DNA of 64,000 nucleotides from Sulfuricurvum sp. (GTDB taxonomy: Bacteria > Campylobacterota > Campylobacteria > Campylobacterales > Sulfurimonadaceae): the NCBI GenBank assembly GCA_028710885.1, contig JAQTTG010000003.1, positions 1-64,000 of the forward strand, in the 5' to 3' direction. The position numbers and the translations under genes were made by a program. How positions within the stretch are numbered: the stretch's first letter is position 1; each line of letters opens with the position of its first letter. Of this stretch, positions 42,957-51,760 are shown piece after piece. Below the pieces are notes generated by a model. That model was not told where the DNA came from. It ran no database searches and was given only the letters and a program-made list of their open reading frames with translations.

Positions 42957-45872
42957 ATGACATTGCAATCGATATTATCAGCACAAGTACTTACCCTATC
43001 GGTAGATCAGAGTGTCGTAGATGGATTAAAAATGATGGCAGAGCGTGCAATCAGTTCGGTCATTATTGTGGAGGACAAACGTCCAGTCGGCATTTTTACG
43101 GAACATGATGCTTTGCGTATTGTTGCAGAGGGGATAGATACTCGCACTCTTTTAGTGGAGGTGATGACACCGGATCCTTTTTGTGTCAATCACTCTTTTT
43201 TGTTGCATGATGCTTATGCGGTAATGGAGGATAAAGGATATCGGCACCTCGTAGTTGTAGATGATGATGGGTTTTACGTTGGGGTTGTAAGTGAGGGTGA
43301 TTTTATCCGTCACATCGGATTTGAGCAAATCAGTAAATTTAAAGTTGTTTCCGAAGCGATGAGCAGTTCTCCGTTAATCGTTCGTCCGGATACCTCAATC
43401 ATCGAAGCAGCCGCATCTATGCGCGAGCGTAAATGTGATTATGGAATAGTCCTCGAGGGTGCACATCCGATAGGTTTGATTACTGAGCGTGATATTGCAC
43501 AAAGGTGTATGTTAGAGCTGGAAGTTGTTCGTGATACTACTGTTTCGCAGCTTTTACATCGAGATTTTAGAATCATTTCAAAAGATATTCCGCTGCAAGA
43601 AGCCGCAGCATTAATGGAACAACATGGTATCCATCAGCTGGTAGTCGTTGATCATTCAGGGGATTTGGTTGGATTATTGAGTCGACATGATGTATTGCAT
43701 GCGATACATGGAGCTTATTTTGAGTTTTTGATTCGGGTTATCGATCAAAAAAATGATGTGATTAGTAAGATTGCAGAGCGGAAAAAACAGCTGCGTAATG
43801 AAAAGATCGCCAGTGAAAAAAATGCGCTAAAATTTCAAAAACTTTTTGAAGCGCTTCCTGATGGGGTGTTGATGATCGATTCTGTTACAATGATGGCAGT
43901 AGAGTACAATCGCATTGTGTATGAGCGCTTAGGATATACACAAGAAGAGTTTGCACAGCTGAGCATCATAGATTACGATGCAGTGGAATCTCTCGCAGAA
44001 ACTCGTCGCCGTGTCGAAGCGATTTCACGATATGGGCATGACAGTTTTGAGACTGTGCATAAAACTAAAACGGGTGAATTAATCAATGTGTGGGTGAGTG
44101 TTGTCGCGATTGAACTCTCAAATCATTCTTATATGATTGCGGTTTATCGAGATATTACGGAACAAAAACGGACAGAACAACATTTGCGTGATCGGCAAAC
44201 AGAACTGGAAAATCAGAGTGCTTTTTTACGAACTCTTTTGGATAATATACCGGATTTGGTGTTTTCCAAAGATTTGGACGGAACGTATTTAGCGTGTAAT
44301 ACGACCTTTGAACGATTTTTTGGTGCTAAAGAATCGGAGATTGTCGGTAAAAGCGATTTTGATTTTGTGGATGAAGAGCTAGCAAAATTTTTTCGTGATA
44401 ATGACAAAGCTGCTATTCAAATTGGAAAGCCGCGTAACAATGAAGAGTTTCTCAGCTTTGCCGATAAAAGTCATGCAGGACTATTTGAGGTAACCAAAGT
44501 GCCGATGAGGGATAGCGGTGGAAGTGTGATCGGATTACTCGGAATTGCACGGGACATAGCTGAGCGTAAATTGTATGAAGAGCGATTAGAGACATTGGCA
44601 AATTATGACCCGCTTACGGGGCTGGCAAATCGTGCCTTATTGCTATCACATTTACAAAATTCGATTGATCAGGCAAAACGACACAAAACAACGCTCGCTC
44701 TGTTGATGTTTGACTTGGACCGTTTTAAAGATATCAATGACAGTTATGGGCATGACGCAGGGGATGAATTGCTCAAGCTGGTTTCGACACGATTTTCGAT
44801 GAGACTCAGAGAAGGTGATCTTATCAGCCGATTGGGGGGAGATGAATTCGCCGTTGTGATGGAAAATCTCACTCGATCTGAAGATGCGGGGCGTTTGGCA
44901 GAAGAGATTATCTCTACATTGGGGAGTGAATACAAACTTTCAAATGGGGCATTGATCCATATCGGAGTGAGTGCAGGAATCGTATTGTTTCCTGATAACA
45001 GCGAAAATACACTCGGTTTGTTGCAACATGCAGATGCCGCACTGTATAAAGCCAAAGCAGAAGGTCGCGGGACGTATCGATATTATACTGATGAGTTGAC
45101 CGATTCTGCTCGTTATCGTATTGAGTGTGAGACAAATCTGCGTCGGGCTATTGTAAACAAAGAATTTGAAGTTTATTATCAGCCGCAGGTTCATATGGGG
45201 ACAGGTCGAATTGTCGGAGCAGAAGCATTGGTCCGGTGGAATCATCCTGTTCGCGGTATTGTTTCTCCGGTAGAATTTATTTCTATTGCCGAGGAGACAG
45301 GTTTGATCGGCGATATCGGTGAATGGGTTTTAAATGAAACCTGCAGACAAGGGAAAAACTGGATAGACAACGGACATCGTTTGACTTTGGCGGTAAATCT
45401 CTCTGCTCATCAGATCCGTCATCAGAATATACCGATGATGGTTGAAAAGGCTCTGAAAGACAGTGGATATCATGCAGATCGTTTGGAACTTGAACTCACC
45501 GAGAGTGCGTTGATGCAGCGGGAAGAAGAGAGTGTCGCGATGCTTCATGCATTAAGAGCAATGGGCATTCGGCTCGCAATCGATGATTTTGGCACCGGCT
45601 ATTCGTCGTTATCATATTTGAAACGCTTTCCGATTGATGTGCTAAAAATTGACAAGAGCTTTGTGGATGATATCCCTTATGAGGCAGATGATATGGCGAT
45701 TGTTACTGCGATTATAGCTATGGCACAAGCATTAGGGTTTCAGGTGTTAGCAGAGGGGACAGAGCGGATTGAGCAGATCGAGTTTCTGAAAGAAAAAGGG
45801 TGCACTTTATATCAAGGCTATTATAAAAGCTGCCCTCTTCCTGCCGAAGAGTTTGAAAAACTCCTCGTATAA
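42957..45872 (+). CDS. CBS-PAS-GGDEF-EAL bifunctional c-di-GMP protein
   Basis: A 971-residue cytoplasmic protein: four CBS motifs (about 1-265), two PAS domains (about 290-400 and 420-540), GGDEF (about 545-705, SRLGGDEFAVV with RxxD site REGD) and EAL (about 725-971, GAEALVRWNHP, ELTESALM, AIDDFGTGYSSLSYL, LAEGTE). Both catalytic motifs look intact, so it may make and break c-di-GMP. ATG 42957 is preferred over the GTG at 42948 because of the spacing to AGAGGG. Confidence 0.92.
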   Translation: MTLQSILSAQVLTLSVDQSVVDGLKMMAERAISSVIIVEDKRPVGIFTEHDALRIVAEGIDTRTLLVEVMTPDPFCVNHSFLLHDAYAVMEDKGYRHLVVVDDDGFYVGVVSEGDFIRHIGFEQISKFKVVSEAMSSSPLIVRPDTSIIEAAASMRERKCDYGIVLEGAHPIGLITERDIAQRCMLELEVVRDTTVSQLLHRDFRIISKDIPLQEAAALMEQHGIHQLVVVDHSGDLVGLLSRHDVLHAIHGAYFEFLIRVIDQKNDVISKIAERKKQLRNEKIASEKNALKFQKLFEALPDGVLMIDSVTMMAVEYNRIVYERLGYTQEEFAQLSIIDYDAVESLAETRRRVEAISRYGHDSFETVHKTKTGELINVWVSVVAIELSNHSYMIAVYRDITEQKRTEQHLRDRQTELENQSAFLRTLLDNIPDLVFSKDLDGTYLACNTTFERFFGAKESEIVGKSDFDFVDEELAKFFRDNDKAAIQIGKPRNNEEFLSFADKSHAGLFEVTKVPMRDSGGSVIGLLGIARDIAERKLYEERLETLANYDPLTGLANRALLLSHLQNSIDQAKRHKTTLALLMFDLDRFKDINDSYGHDAGDELLKLVSTRFSMRLREGDLISRLGGDEFAVVMENLTRSEDAGRLAEEIISTLGSEYKLSNGALIHIGVSAGIVLFPDNSENTLGLLQHADAALYKAKAEGRGTYRYYTDELTDSARYRIECETNLRRAIVNKEFEVYYQPQVHMGTGRIVGAEALVRWNHPVRGIVSPVEFISIAEETGLIGDIGEWVLNETCRQGKNWIDNGHRLTLAVNLSAHQIRHQNIPMMVEKALKDSGYHADRLELELTESALMQREEESVAMLHALRAMGIRLAIDDFGTGYSSLSYLKRFPIDVLKIDKSFVDDIPYEADDMAIVTAIIAMAQALGFQVLAEGTERIEQIEFLKEKGCTLYQGYYKSCPLPAEEFEKLLV

Positions 45873-45874
45873 AA

Positions 45875-46171
45875 TTATTTCAAAGTTTCGACGTAACTCG
45901 AAACTGCTTTGAGGTCTTCGTCACTCAATGGTGCGAGAGATGCTTGCATAAGCGCTTTTTGCTCGCCACCGTAGGTTCCGTTTTTGTATCCGGTCAGCTT
46001 TGTCAAAACATCTTTGCTTTGAGCAATTACTTTCCCTGAAACAGCGGATTCTTTTCCGGTATCTCCATGACATTCAACACACGTTTTTCCATATACTTTC
46101 ATCCCTAAATCCGCTCCTTGGACAGAGGAAAGAATAAGCAGCAGGCTCAATACAATTTTCTTCATCGTCAA
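45875..46171 (-). CDS. Small class I cytochrome c
   Basis: A 98-residue periplasmic cytochrome c with a signal peptide (1-19, ending VQGA), heme site CVECH (about 36-40) and a distal methionine candidate in LMQASLAPLSD near residue 75. It resembles cytochrome c553-type carriers that link periplasmic dehydrogenases to terminal oxidases in Campylobacterota. Confidence 0.93.
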   Translation of the reverse strand: MTMKKIVLSLLLILSSVQGADLGMKVYGKTCVECHGDTGKESAVSGKVIAQSKDVLTKLTGYKNGTYGGEQKALMQASLAPLSDEDLKAVSSYVETLK

Positions 46172-46212
46172 CTCCTTTTTTTAATTGTAGCACAAATCAT
46201 TGAGTCACATGT

Positions 46213-46983
46213 TTAACGGATGAATTGGATAATTCCCATGACAATCTCGATAAGGATTAAAACGATGATAATCCACTCCAAAAATTCACTTTTTTTGTGA
46301 TTGATGAGGTCCATTACGAGCATGACGTCTTCTTTAATCTGTGCGAGTTTAGAGAGGGCAATTTCGTGGCGATCATAAAGTTCTAGAATAAATGCAAGGC
46401 GATTATACAGAGCTTCTGCCTCTGCATTATCCCAAAGAATATTGGGTTTATCTAGTAACAGGAGATTACTCACCATATCATGGCGGGTGAGAGCTAGCTG
46501 TTTGGCAAACTGCATTAAATGACTTCGGCGTGTGATAGAAAAGGTGTGGATTGATTCGACAATTTTACGGCTTTTAGCAAAGAGGGTATCAAGCTTTTGT
46601 TCGTATCGTTCCAACCCGACACTTTGGGAGATTGCGAGGGCTATAATGTTGAGATTGAGGATCGATACTTCGCGTAAGAAAATTGCTTCATTGGTGATAT
46701 TAAATACTTCGGAAAGTTCAGGGTTTATATGAATGGGATAATCTTGCGTAATCATGTCACCCTCATCTTTTAGCATAATCCCCAAAGCAGAGAGGGCATG
46801 TAGAATAATTTTTTTTTCGTCTGCAATGAGCGAGAGAACTCCAAATGGGGAGAGGACGACATGGAGCACTTCATTGTTCCCATAATAGCCATTTTCCACC
46901 CCTTTACTCATTTGCATATCCAGTGAATATTCAATAGACGATTTCGTTAGAGGTCGGTCTAGATTGAGGGATAGCAGGTTCAT
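46213..46983 (-). CDS. RMD1/YagE (DUF155) family protein
   Basis: A 256-residue protein with a C-terminal TM helix (about 235-255, FLEWIIIVLILIEIVMGIIQF). The core NEVLHVVLSPFGVLSLIADEKKI and RHDMVSNLLLLDKPNILWDNAEAEALYNRL match the RMD1/YagE family, whose members are membrane-anchored proteins of unknown activity (mitochondrial homologues affect translation or organelle shape). Confidence 0.82.
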   Translation of the reverse strand: MNLLSLNLDRPLTKSSIEYSLDMQMSKGVENGYYGNNEVLHVVLSPFGVLSLIADEKKIILHALSALGIMLKDEGDMITQDYPIHINPELSEVFNITNEAIFLREVSILNLNIIALAISQSVGLERYEQKLDTLFAKSRKIVESIHTFSITRRSHLMQFAKQLALTRHDMVSNLLLLDKPNILWDNAEAEALYNRLAFILELYDRHEIALSKLAQIKEDVMLVMDLINHKKSEFLEWIIIVLILIEIVMGIIQFIR

Positions 46984-47050
46984 AATGGACTCCTTTAACC
47001 GAAGATTTGCTTGATTTATTGTATCATCTCTTCATTACAGTGAGGTGATA

Positions 47051-48439
47051 ATGCAAAAGAAAATAGTGATTATATTGATGGGATTGGGATTAAACTGGAG
47101 TTCTCTATCGGCGGATGTATCAGAAATGATTTTTTATCCTGAAGCTGATTTTTCAGAAGGTATCCTCCACTTTAACTATCAAGGCGATAAAAATAAAAAT
47201 TATGGATTTATGTTTGAAAGAGGATTCGATCCTGAGCGCATTTTATATGTTCGTCCCGCAGAGCATGTTGTTGAAAAAACAAAAGATGGGATGACGAAAC
47301 TTACTTTTGCCAATACAGATCGATATTCGTATCTTGAGAGAGCTTTTAAAGATGATTTTATTGTTTCGGATATGAACGGTATTGTCAAAATTCTTCTGAG
47401 TGGTGGAGATTGTAAAGGGAGCGCTGATTGTGTGACAGCCGAAAATCTTCTTACGGTTAATGTTCCAAAAGGGTATGTCGTTCGGAAATACCGGGGTCTG
47501 GATCAAGACCTAAAAGAGCTCAAAAATCCACAATGGCAACAAAAAGGGAATACCTATACTCTGATTGCACATAATGTAAAAGGGGCTTGTATCATGATGG
47601 AGCTTGAAAAACTCAAGCCGGGTCAAATACAAACTCCATTGGCTATAGTTAATCCTGCAGCTGCACCTGTTTTAAAAGCCCCCTTGCAAAAACCGCTTGA
47701 GACTAAAATTGCTGTGTTAACGCCTCCACTCCAAAAACCAGTTGAATCTAAAGTTGCTGTGGCTAATCCTTCAGTTGAAAAACCGATTGAACCTAAAATA
47801 GCCCCTTTAGCTGAAAAGCCTATAGCAAATAATTTATTGAAGCCGGCTCTTCCGGTTGAAAAACGGATGGAGCCTAACGTTCTTGACTTAGATTTTTCGT
47901 CAGAGAAACCGACGGTGACTACCGCTGTTGTTGTATCTCCTGTTGAAAAATCTGTTGACAAGCAGGCGGTACCAAAAGTTTCTGTTCTAACACCTTCTGT
48001 AGAAAAACCTGTTGTGCAACCTGTCGTCATTGCTACGGTAAAACCGATTAGCGAAGAGGTAAGTGCAACACCATCAGTACCTGCTCCGTATTTTAGAAAT
48101 TTTCAACTTTTTAGTAATCGAGTTGTAGCTTTGAATGATGCTGGAAAAGAGAGATTAAGCGAGTGGGCAAAACAATTTTTATCGGGCAAATACTCTTCTG
48201 TGACAATTAACGCATATACGGATAATATCCCTCCTCAACGGCTTAAAAATCTCTATGCTACCAATGAAATTCTCTCTGAAGCCAGAGGAAAATGTGTAGC
48301 AGAATATTTGGTATCTCAGGGGATTGCTTCTAGTGTGATAACCGTTGTCGGACGTGGTGATGCTAATCCAGTTGCTTCTAATGATGATGATGAGGGTCGT
48401 TCAAAAAATAGACGGGTTGAGTTTACATTGCAACGGTAG
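47051..48439 (+). CDS. OmpA-family protein with Pro/Val-rich linker
   Basis: A 462-residue secreted protein. Signal peptide 1-20 (LSA), an N-terminal globular domain (about 22-185) with the disulfide-like pair CKGSADC, then a low-complexity linker (about 190-340) of repeated 'EKPxxxKVAV(L)xPxVEKP' units, and a C-terminal OmpA peptidoglycan-binding domain (about 355-462) with NEILSEARGKCVAEYLVSQGI and GDANPVASNDDDEGRSKNRRVEF. ATG 47051 is preferred to the GTG 6 bases earlier. It anchors something to the cell wall. Confidence 0.85.
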   Translation: MQKKIVIILMGLGLNWSSLSADVSEMIFYPEADFSEGILHFNYQGDKNKNYGFMFERGFDPERILYVRPAEHVVEKTKDGMTKLTFANTDRYSYLERAFKDDFIVSDMNGIVKILLSGGDCKGSADCVTAENLLTVNVPKGYVVRKYRGLDQDLKELKNPQWQQKGNTYTLIAHNVKGACIMMELEKLKPGQIQTPLAIVNPAAAPVLKAPLQKPLETKIAVLTPPLQKPVESKVAVANPSVEKPIEPKIAPLAEKPIANNLLKPALPVEKRMEPNVLDLDFSSEKPTVTTAVVVSPVEKSVDKQAVPKVSVLTPSVEKPVVQPVVIATVKPISEEVSATPSVPAPYFRNFQLFSNRVVALNDAGKERLSEWAKQFLSGKYSSVTINAYTDNIPPQRLKNLYATNEILSEARGKCVAEYLVSQGIASSVITVVGRGDANPVASNDDDEGRSKNRRVEFTLQR

Positions 48440-48463
48440 CAAGCTTTTTTTAAGGCTTGCTAC
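48436..48463. terminator. Hairpin covering both stop codons of convergent genes
   Basis: GTAGCAAGC (48436-48444) pairs perfectly with GCTTGCTAC (48455-48463) around a T-rich loop. The left arm holds the OmpA-family stop codon (TAG) and the right arm holds the stop of the minus-strand gene, so one hairpin may end both transcripts. There is no external T-run. Confidence 0.5.
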
Positions 48464-49341
48464 ATCTGCTCATATAGATCAAATAGATCGATTCCATCTG
48501 GTAGACGAGGTTTTCCATCACGGAAAGAACGGGTGTGGGCAATAAGGCGCTTGAAATGTTTGCGTAGATGAATGGCATCGGGAACATTTGGACGAAACCA
48601 GTCTCCTTTGGCACTAAAGAGCCAATCGATCACTGATTTGACATCGAGTATGGTGTAGCCACCGGTATCAATAAGAAGTTTGATTTGTGCCGCCCAGCTC
48701 ATCACATCAAAAGGTTCTTCGAATTGTGGATCGATAGAGGAGAGATGGCGGATAAAATACTGTGCCATCTCAAACTCTTCAGTAGATGGTTTGCTTTCAT
48801 TTAGTGCGAGTTGTGAAGCAATGGGGATCGAATTGGTAGAAATTTCTTTACGAGCCCATCGTTCAAATTCAGCACACCAATCAAATGAACGATTATTTTT
48901 GGATCTTTGGTAGAGGTTAAAATCGTCAAAAAGATCACGTCTTAGCCCTTCCCGATCACATAGCTCGAAGGCAAAAACATGTAACGCTTCGAATGCATCA
49001 TTGGTGAGATTGAGATAATAGTTGCTATCGCTGTACTGAGATTCACCAAGAGAGAGCATCGCAGTCATGGAGGTCTCGATAGGGGCAAAGGTATAATAAA
49101 TCATTACCCCCTGTGCCGTTTTCCGGCGAATCATTTTAAGGAGCCCTTTTTTTACCAGTAAATCAAGCGCTTCAACTACCTCTTTAGGGTTGTGACGAAG
49201 AGTTTGTGCCAAAGTAGAGGCATCAATATCGCGTGGTTTATCTCCCCATTGTTGCGTATAGTGTGCAATGAGAGGGATAAGGGCACGTTCTAGGATGCTG
49301 AGATCTTCGCGGGAGATCAAAGAGGCAGGAATAGTAATCAT
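48460..49341 (-). CDS. Winged-helix-like protein of unknown role
   Basis: A 293-residue cytoplasmic protein. The first 100 residues look like a winged helix (DASTLAQTLRHNPKEVVEALDLLVKKGLLKMI with a following wing). The C-terminal region (WAAQIKLLIDTGGYTILDVKSVIDWLFSAKGDWFRPNVPDAIHLRKHFKRLIAH) is reminiscent of the DnaD-like or replisome-organiser tails of phage and plasmid replication proteins. It is coupled by ATGA to the 201-residue gene. No function assigned. Confidence 0.62.
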   Translation of the reverse strand: MITIPASLISREDLSILERALIPLIAHYTQQWGDKPRDIDASTLAQTLRHNPKEVVEALDLLVKKGLLKMIRRKTAQGVMIYYTFAPIETSMTAMLSLGESQYSDSNYYLNLTNDAFEALHVFAFELCDREGLRRDLFDDFNLYQRSKNNRSFDWCAEFERWARKEISTNSIPIASQLALNESKPSTEEFEMAQYFIRHLSSIDPQFEEPFDVMSWAAQIKLLIDTGGYTILDVKSVIDWLFSAKGDWFRPNVPDAIHLRKHFKRLIAHTRSFRDGKPRLPDGIDLFDLYEQM

Positions 49342-49943
49342 GAACGTTTAATACTTTGGAGAAGTTTTGCTTTTATCGGAGCGGATAACGATGTTTCATT
49401 TTCTCGATTTCGACGGAGAATTTCATTGCGGTATTCGTGAATTACTCGCATTTCAAAGAGAGCTCGATCTAAAGAGACATAGTCGTATATCCATGGTTTT
49501 GTTAGAACCTTTACAACATTGATATCGGTTTCATCCAACAAAGGTTTGTCGTTACCGACTTGTTTGATTGAGGTAAATCGGATTTGTTCAAATCGTTCAA
49601 GGGCACTTTTTTCTCCATCACGAATCAAACTTATTTCACGGCGGATGTCGTACATCAGTCGATAAAGTTTTTCGGTACGTTCTGTTGCTTCTCGATCGAT
49701 AGGTGTGAGAATTTCACTTTCAAATTCGGAGGCGATTAACGCGATTTTTTCAAATCCACTTTTAAATGGCATTGCACGTGAGGAGAGTCGGCGAAAAAAT
49801 TCACGATATTGCGAAGGATAAATGGTTCGTACCAGATCTGCGACATGCGCACGGAGGTTAATATCCTCTTCAATCTTAAAATACTCCATCAGCGAAGTGA
49901 CGAATTGGGTGCGGATTTGCTCTTCGGTCGGTCTATTTTGCAT
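49338..49943 (-). CDS. Unknown protein, partner of the winged-helix gene
   Basis: A 201-residue, highly charged helical protein (start MQNRPTEEQIRTQFVTSL) that I do not recognise. No cysteines, signal peptide or TM helix. Coupled by 4 bases to the winged-helix gene; together they form a two-gene unit divergent from the 380-residue nuclease-like gene by 76 bases. The three may be functionally connected. Confidence 0.6.
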   Translation of the reverse strand: MQNRPTEEQIRTQFVTSLMEYFKIEEDINLRAHVADLVRTIYPSQYREFFRRLSSRAMPFKSGFEKIALIASEFESEILTPIDREATERTEKLYRLMYDIRREISLIRDGEKSALERFEQIRFTSIKQVGNDKPLLDETDINVVKVLTKPWIYDYVSLDRALFEMRVIHEYRNEILRRNRENETSLSAPIKAKLLQSIKRS

Positions 49944-50019
49944 GAATATAGTATATCATGATGATCTTTAGAGTAGTGTTAGAACAAAAATAAGGTAAAA
50001 TAATGACGGGTATTTATTT

Positions 50020-51162
50020 ATGGTACCTAATCCCCCAAAAGAGGCTCCCATCCTAATACTCGATCATACCGTTATCCCTGAGGGTGATGCAGAACTCGGC
50101 GATAACCTTTTATATTATGACTATAACATCGATCATCTTTTGTCGCTTGAAGCCAAAGGTTTGACAATGGAAGATGAGGGGTATATTAGCGCATTTCGTT
50201 CTTTTGAAGGGGAAGTGTATGAAAACTACATTTATGAAAAACTTCTCCGTTATGCTGCTAATGAACCGGAAATCAAAAGCTTTATTATCAAAGGCCCTCA
50301 TAAGCACCGTACCCGTGCTCAAAGTGATGCATTGTCGGTTAGCTGGAAGGGTCAAATTATTTATCGTGCTCGTCATAAAGAGATTGGAGAATTTGACGGT
50401 CTTTTATTTACCGACAAGGAACTTTATTTTGTAGAAATGACCCTCGTTAAATCGGTAAGTAATCTCAAAAAACGTCTTCGTAAAAAACGGGCATTGCTTG
50501 AAGTTCTTTTCCCTCGTTATAACGTTAAAGCGCTTTTGGTTTTAAATGAGGGGGCAACCGGAACATCTGATCTTCCTTCGTATGCTTCTGTATGGTTGAC
50601 AAAACCTTACAGCGCACGCCATATTCTTGATCGACTCAGTTCTAAATCTCCACGTGAACCGATGATACGGATTGAGAGCTCCAAAATTGCTCATGCCGAA
50701 GATTTAAAAATTGCTGCATTTAAATATTACAGCACTTTAACATGGATGCTTCGCTCCCTCCGTACAAAAAGTCCGATTGATGTAGAATTTTTTCGACGTG
50801 GCGCGACCCAGCGTTATCATGATATTTACACGAAAGTGTATGTTGGATATGTTAGTATGGAAGATTTCTATCAAATTGCTCCTGATTTGAAGTTTGAGGG
50901 TAGCAATGCTACACGTGCAGTAGTTGCCATCGAAAAGGATCATAGCGGCGGTTATTTTCTTACCTATTTTCTTCGTCACGGAGGAAAAAAATTGGACAAT
51001 GTAACTATTAGCGGCGGATTGAGTAAGGTAGTCAAAAAAGATCCGTTCGGTATCACATTAACAGAGATGAATCATTTGGACAAAGTCATGGATACAAATT
51101 TTCTTTTGAGTCTCTCACAACATAACGAATTATTAAAACTTATAGCAGCAATGACCCATTAA
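50020..51162 (+). CDS. Possible PD-(D/E)XK nuclease-fold protein
   Basis: A 380-residue cytoplasmic protein. The middle part (about 115-190) has the order helix, IGEFDGLLF, then LYFVEMTLVKS, then helix, resembling the acidic-strand, E-x-K strand arrangement of PD-(D/E)XK nucleases. The terminal motif reads EMT...K, not ExK, so catalysis is uncertain. It has many basic residues. No Shine-Dalgarno of note. Divergent from the two-gene unit at 48.5-49.9 kb. Unrecognised family; the fold is inferred from motifs alone. Confidence 0.6.
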   Translation: MVPNPPKEAPILILDHTVIPEGDAELGDNLLYYDYNIDHLLSLEAKGLTMEDEGYISAFRSFEGEVYENYIYEKLLRYAANEPEIKSFIIKGPHKHRTRAQSDALSVSWKGQIIYRARHKEIGEFDGLLFTDKELYFVEMTLVKSVSNLKKRLRKKRALLEVLFPRYNVKALLVLNEGATGTSDLPSYASVWLTKPYSARHILDRLSSKSPREPMIRIESSKIAHAEDLKIAAFKYYSTLTWMLRSLRTKSPIDVEFFRRGATQRYHDIYTKVYVGYVSMEDFYQIAPDLKFEGSNATRAVVAIEKDHSGGYFLTYFLRHGGKKLDNVTISGGLSKVVKKDPFGITLTEMNHLDKVMDTNFLLSLSQHNELLKLIAAMTH

Positions 51163-51295
51163 GATTAGGTCAAGATACATGTCATTAGACTAAAAATTCA
51201 TCAAAAATTCATAATAAACCCATAGTATTCGCGAAAAAAATAACCCATTTACACTTGATAGGGTACACTTTGTAATGTGAATAAAAAGGGTTTTT

Positions 51296-51760
51296 ATGAA
51301 AAAATTGATTGTTTTATTACTGTTATTGATACCACTTGGGTTAAATGCAGCTCCCTATAAAGTAGGGCAATCGGTTCCACCGTTGGAGCTAAAAGATCAG
51401 TTTGGAAAAATGCACGTTATGAAAGTAATGCCGCATATTTTGATTATGGCATTTGAAAAAGGGACAGGGGCTAAAGTTAATGAATTCCTCGCTTCGCAGG
51501 ATAAGGGATATCTGAATCTACATAAAGCAGCTTTTGTTGCGGATATCAGTGGTATGCCGAGTTTTATTACTACTACGTTTGCTATTCCTAAAATGCAGAA
51601 ATACCCGCATACGGTTTTATTAATTTATGATGAAGAATTTGGACTCAAATTCCCAGGGCAAGAAGAAAAAATCACTATTATGAAATTTAGTGGTAATTTT
51701 ATTCAGTCAATTGATTATGTAAGTAGTTCTGATGATGTTAAAAAGGCAATTGAACAGTGA
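51296..51760 (+). CDS. Cysteine-less periplasmic thioredoxin-fold protein
   Basis: A 154-residue exported protein (signal peptide 1-18, ending LNA). The start YKVGQSVPPLELKDQFGKMH is that of TlpA/peroxiredoxin-type folds, and later elements (NKVNEFLASQD-like, YPHTVLLIYDEEFGLKFPG) follow. No cysteine is present in the mature chain, so it cannot be a thiol redox enzyme and may be a chaperone or binding protein. It is the first gene of a coupled six-gene operon (GTGA overlap with the permease). Confidence 0.72.
   Translation: MKKLIVLLLLLIPLGLNAAPYKVGQSVPPLELKDQFGKMHVMKVMPHILIMAFEKGTGAKVNEFLASQDKGYLNLHKAAFVADISGMPSFITTTFAIPKMQKYPHTVLLIYDEEFGLKFPGQEEKITIMKFSGNFIQSIDYVSSSDDVKKAIEQ

Noticed and set aside
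47640-48060. Repeat array in the OmpA-family gene as a CRISPR-like or tandem DNA repeat
   Set aside because: The repeats are in the protein (Pro/Val/Lys linker) and degenerate at DNA level, with no regular spacers.
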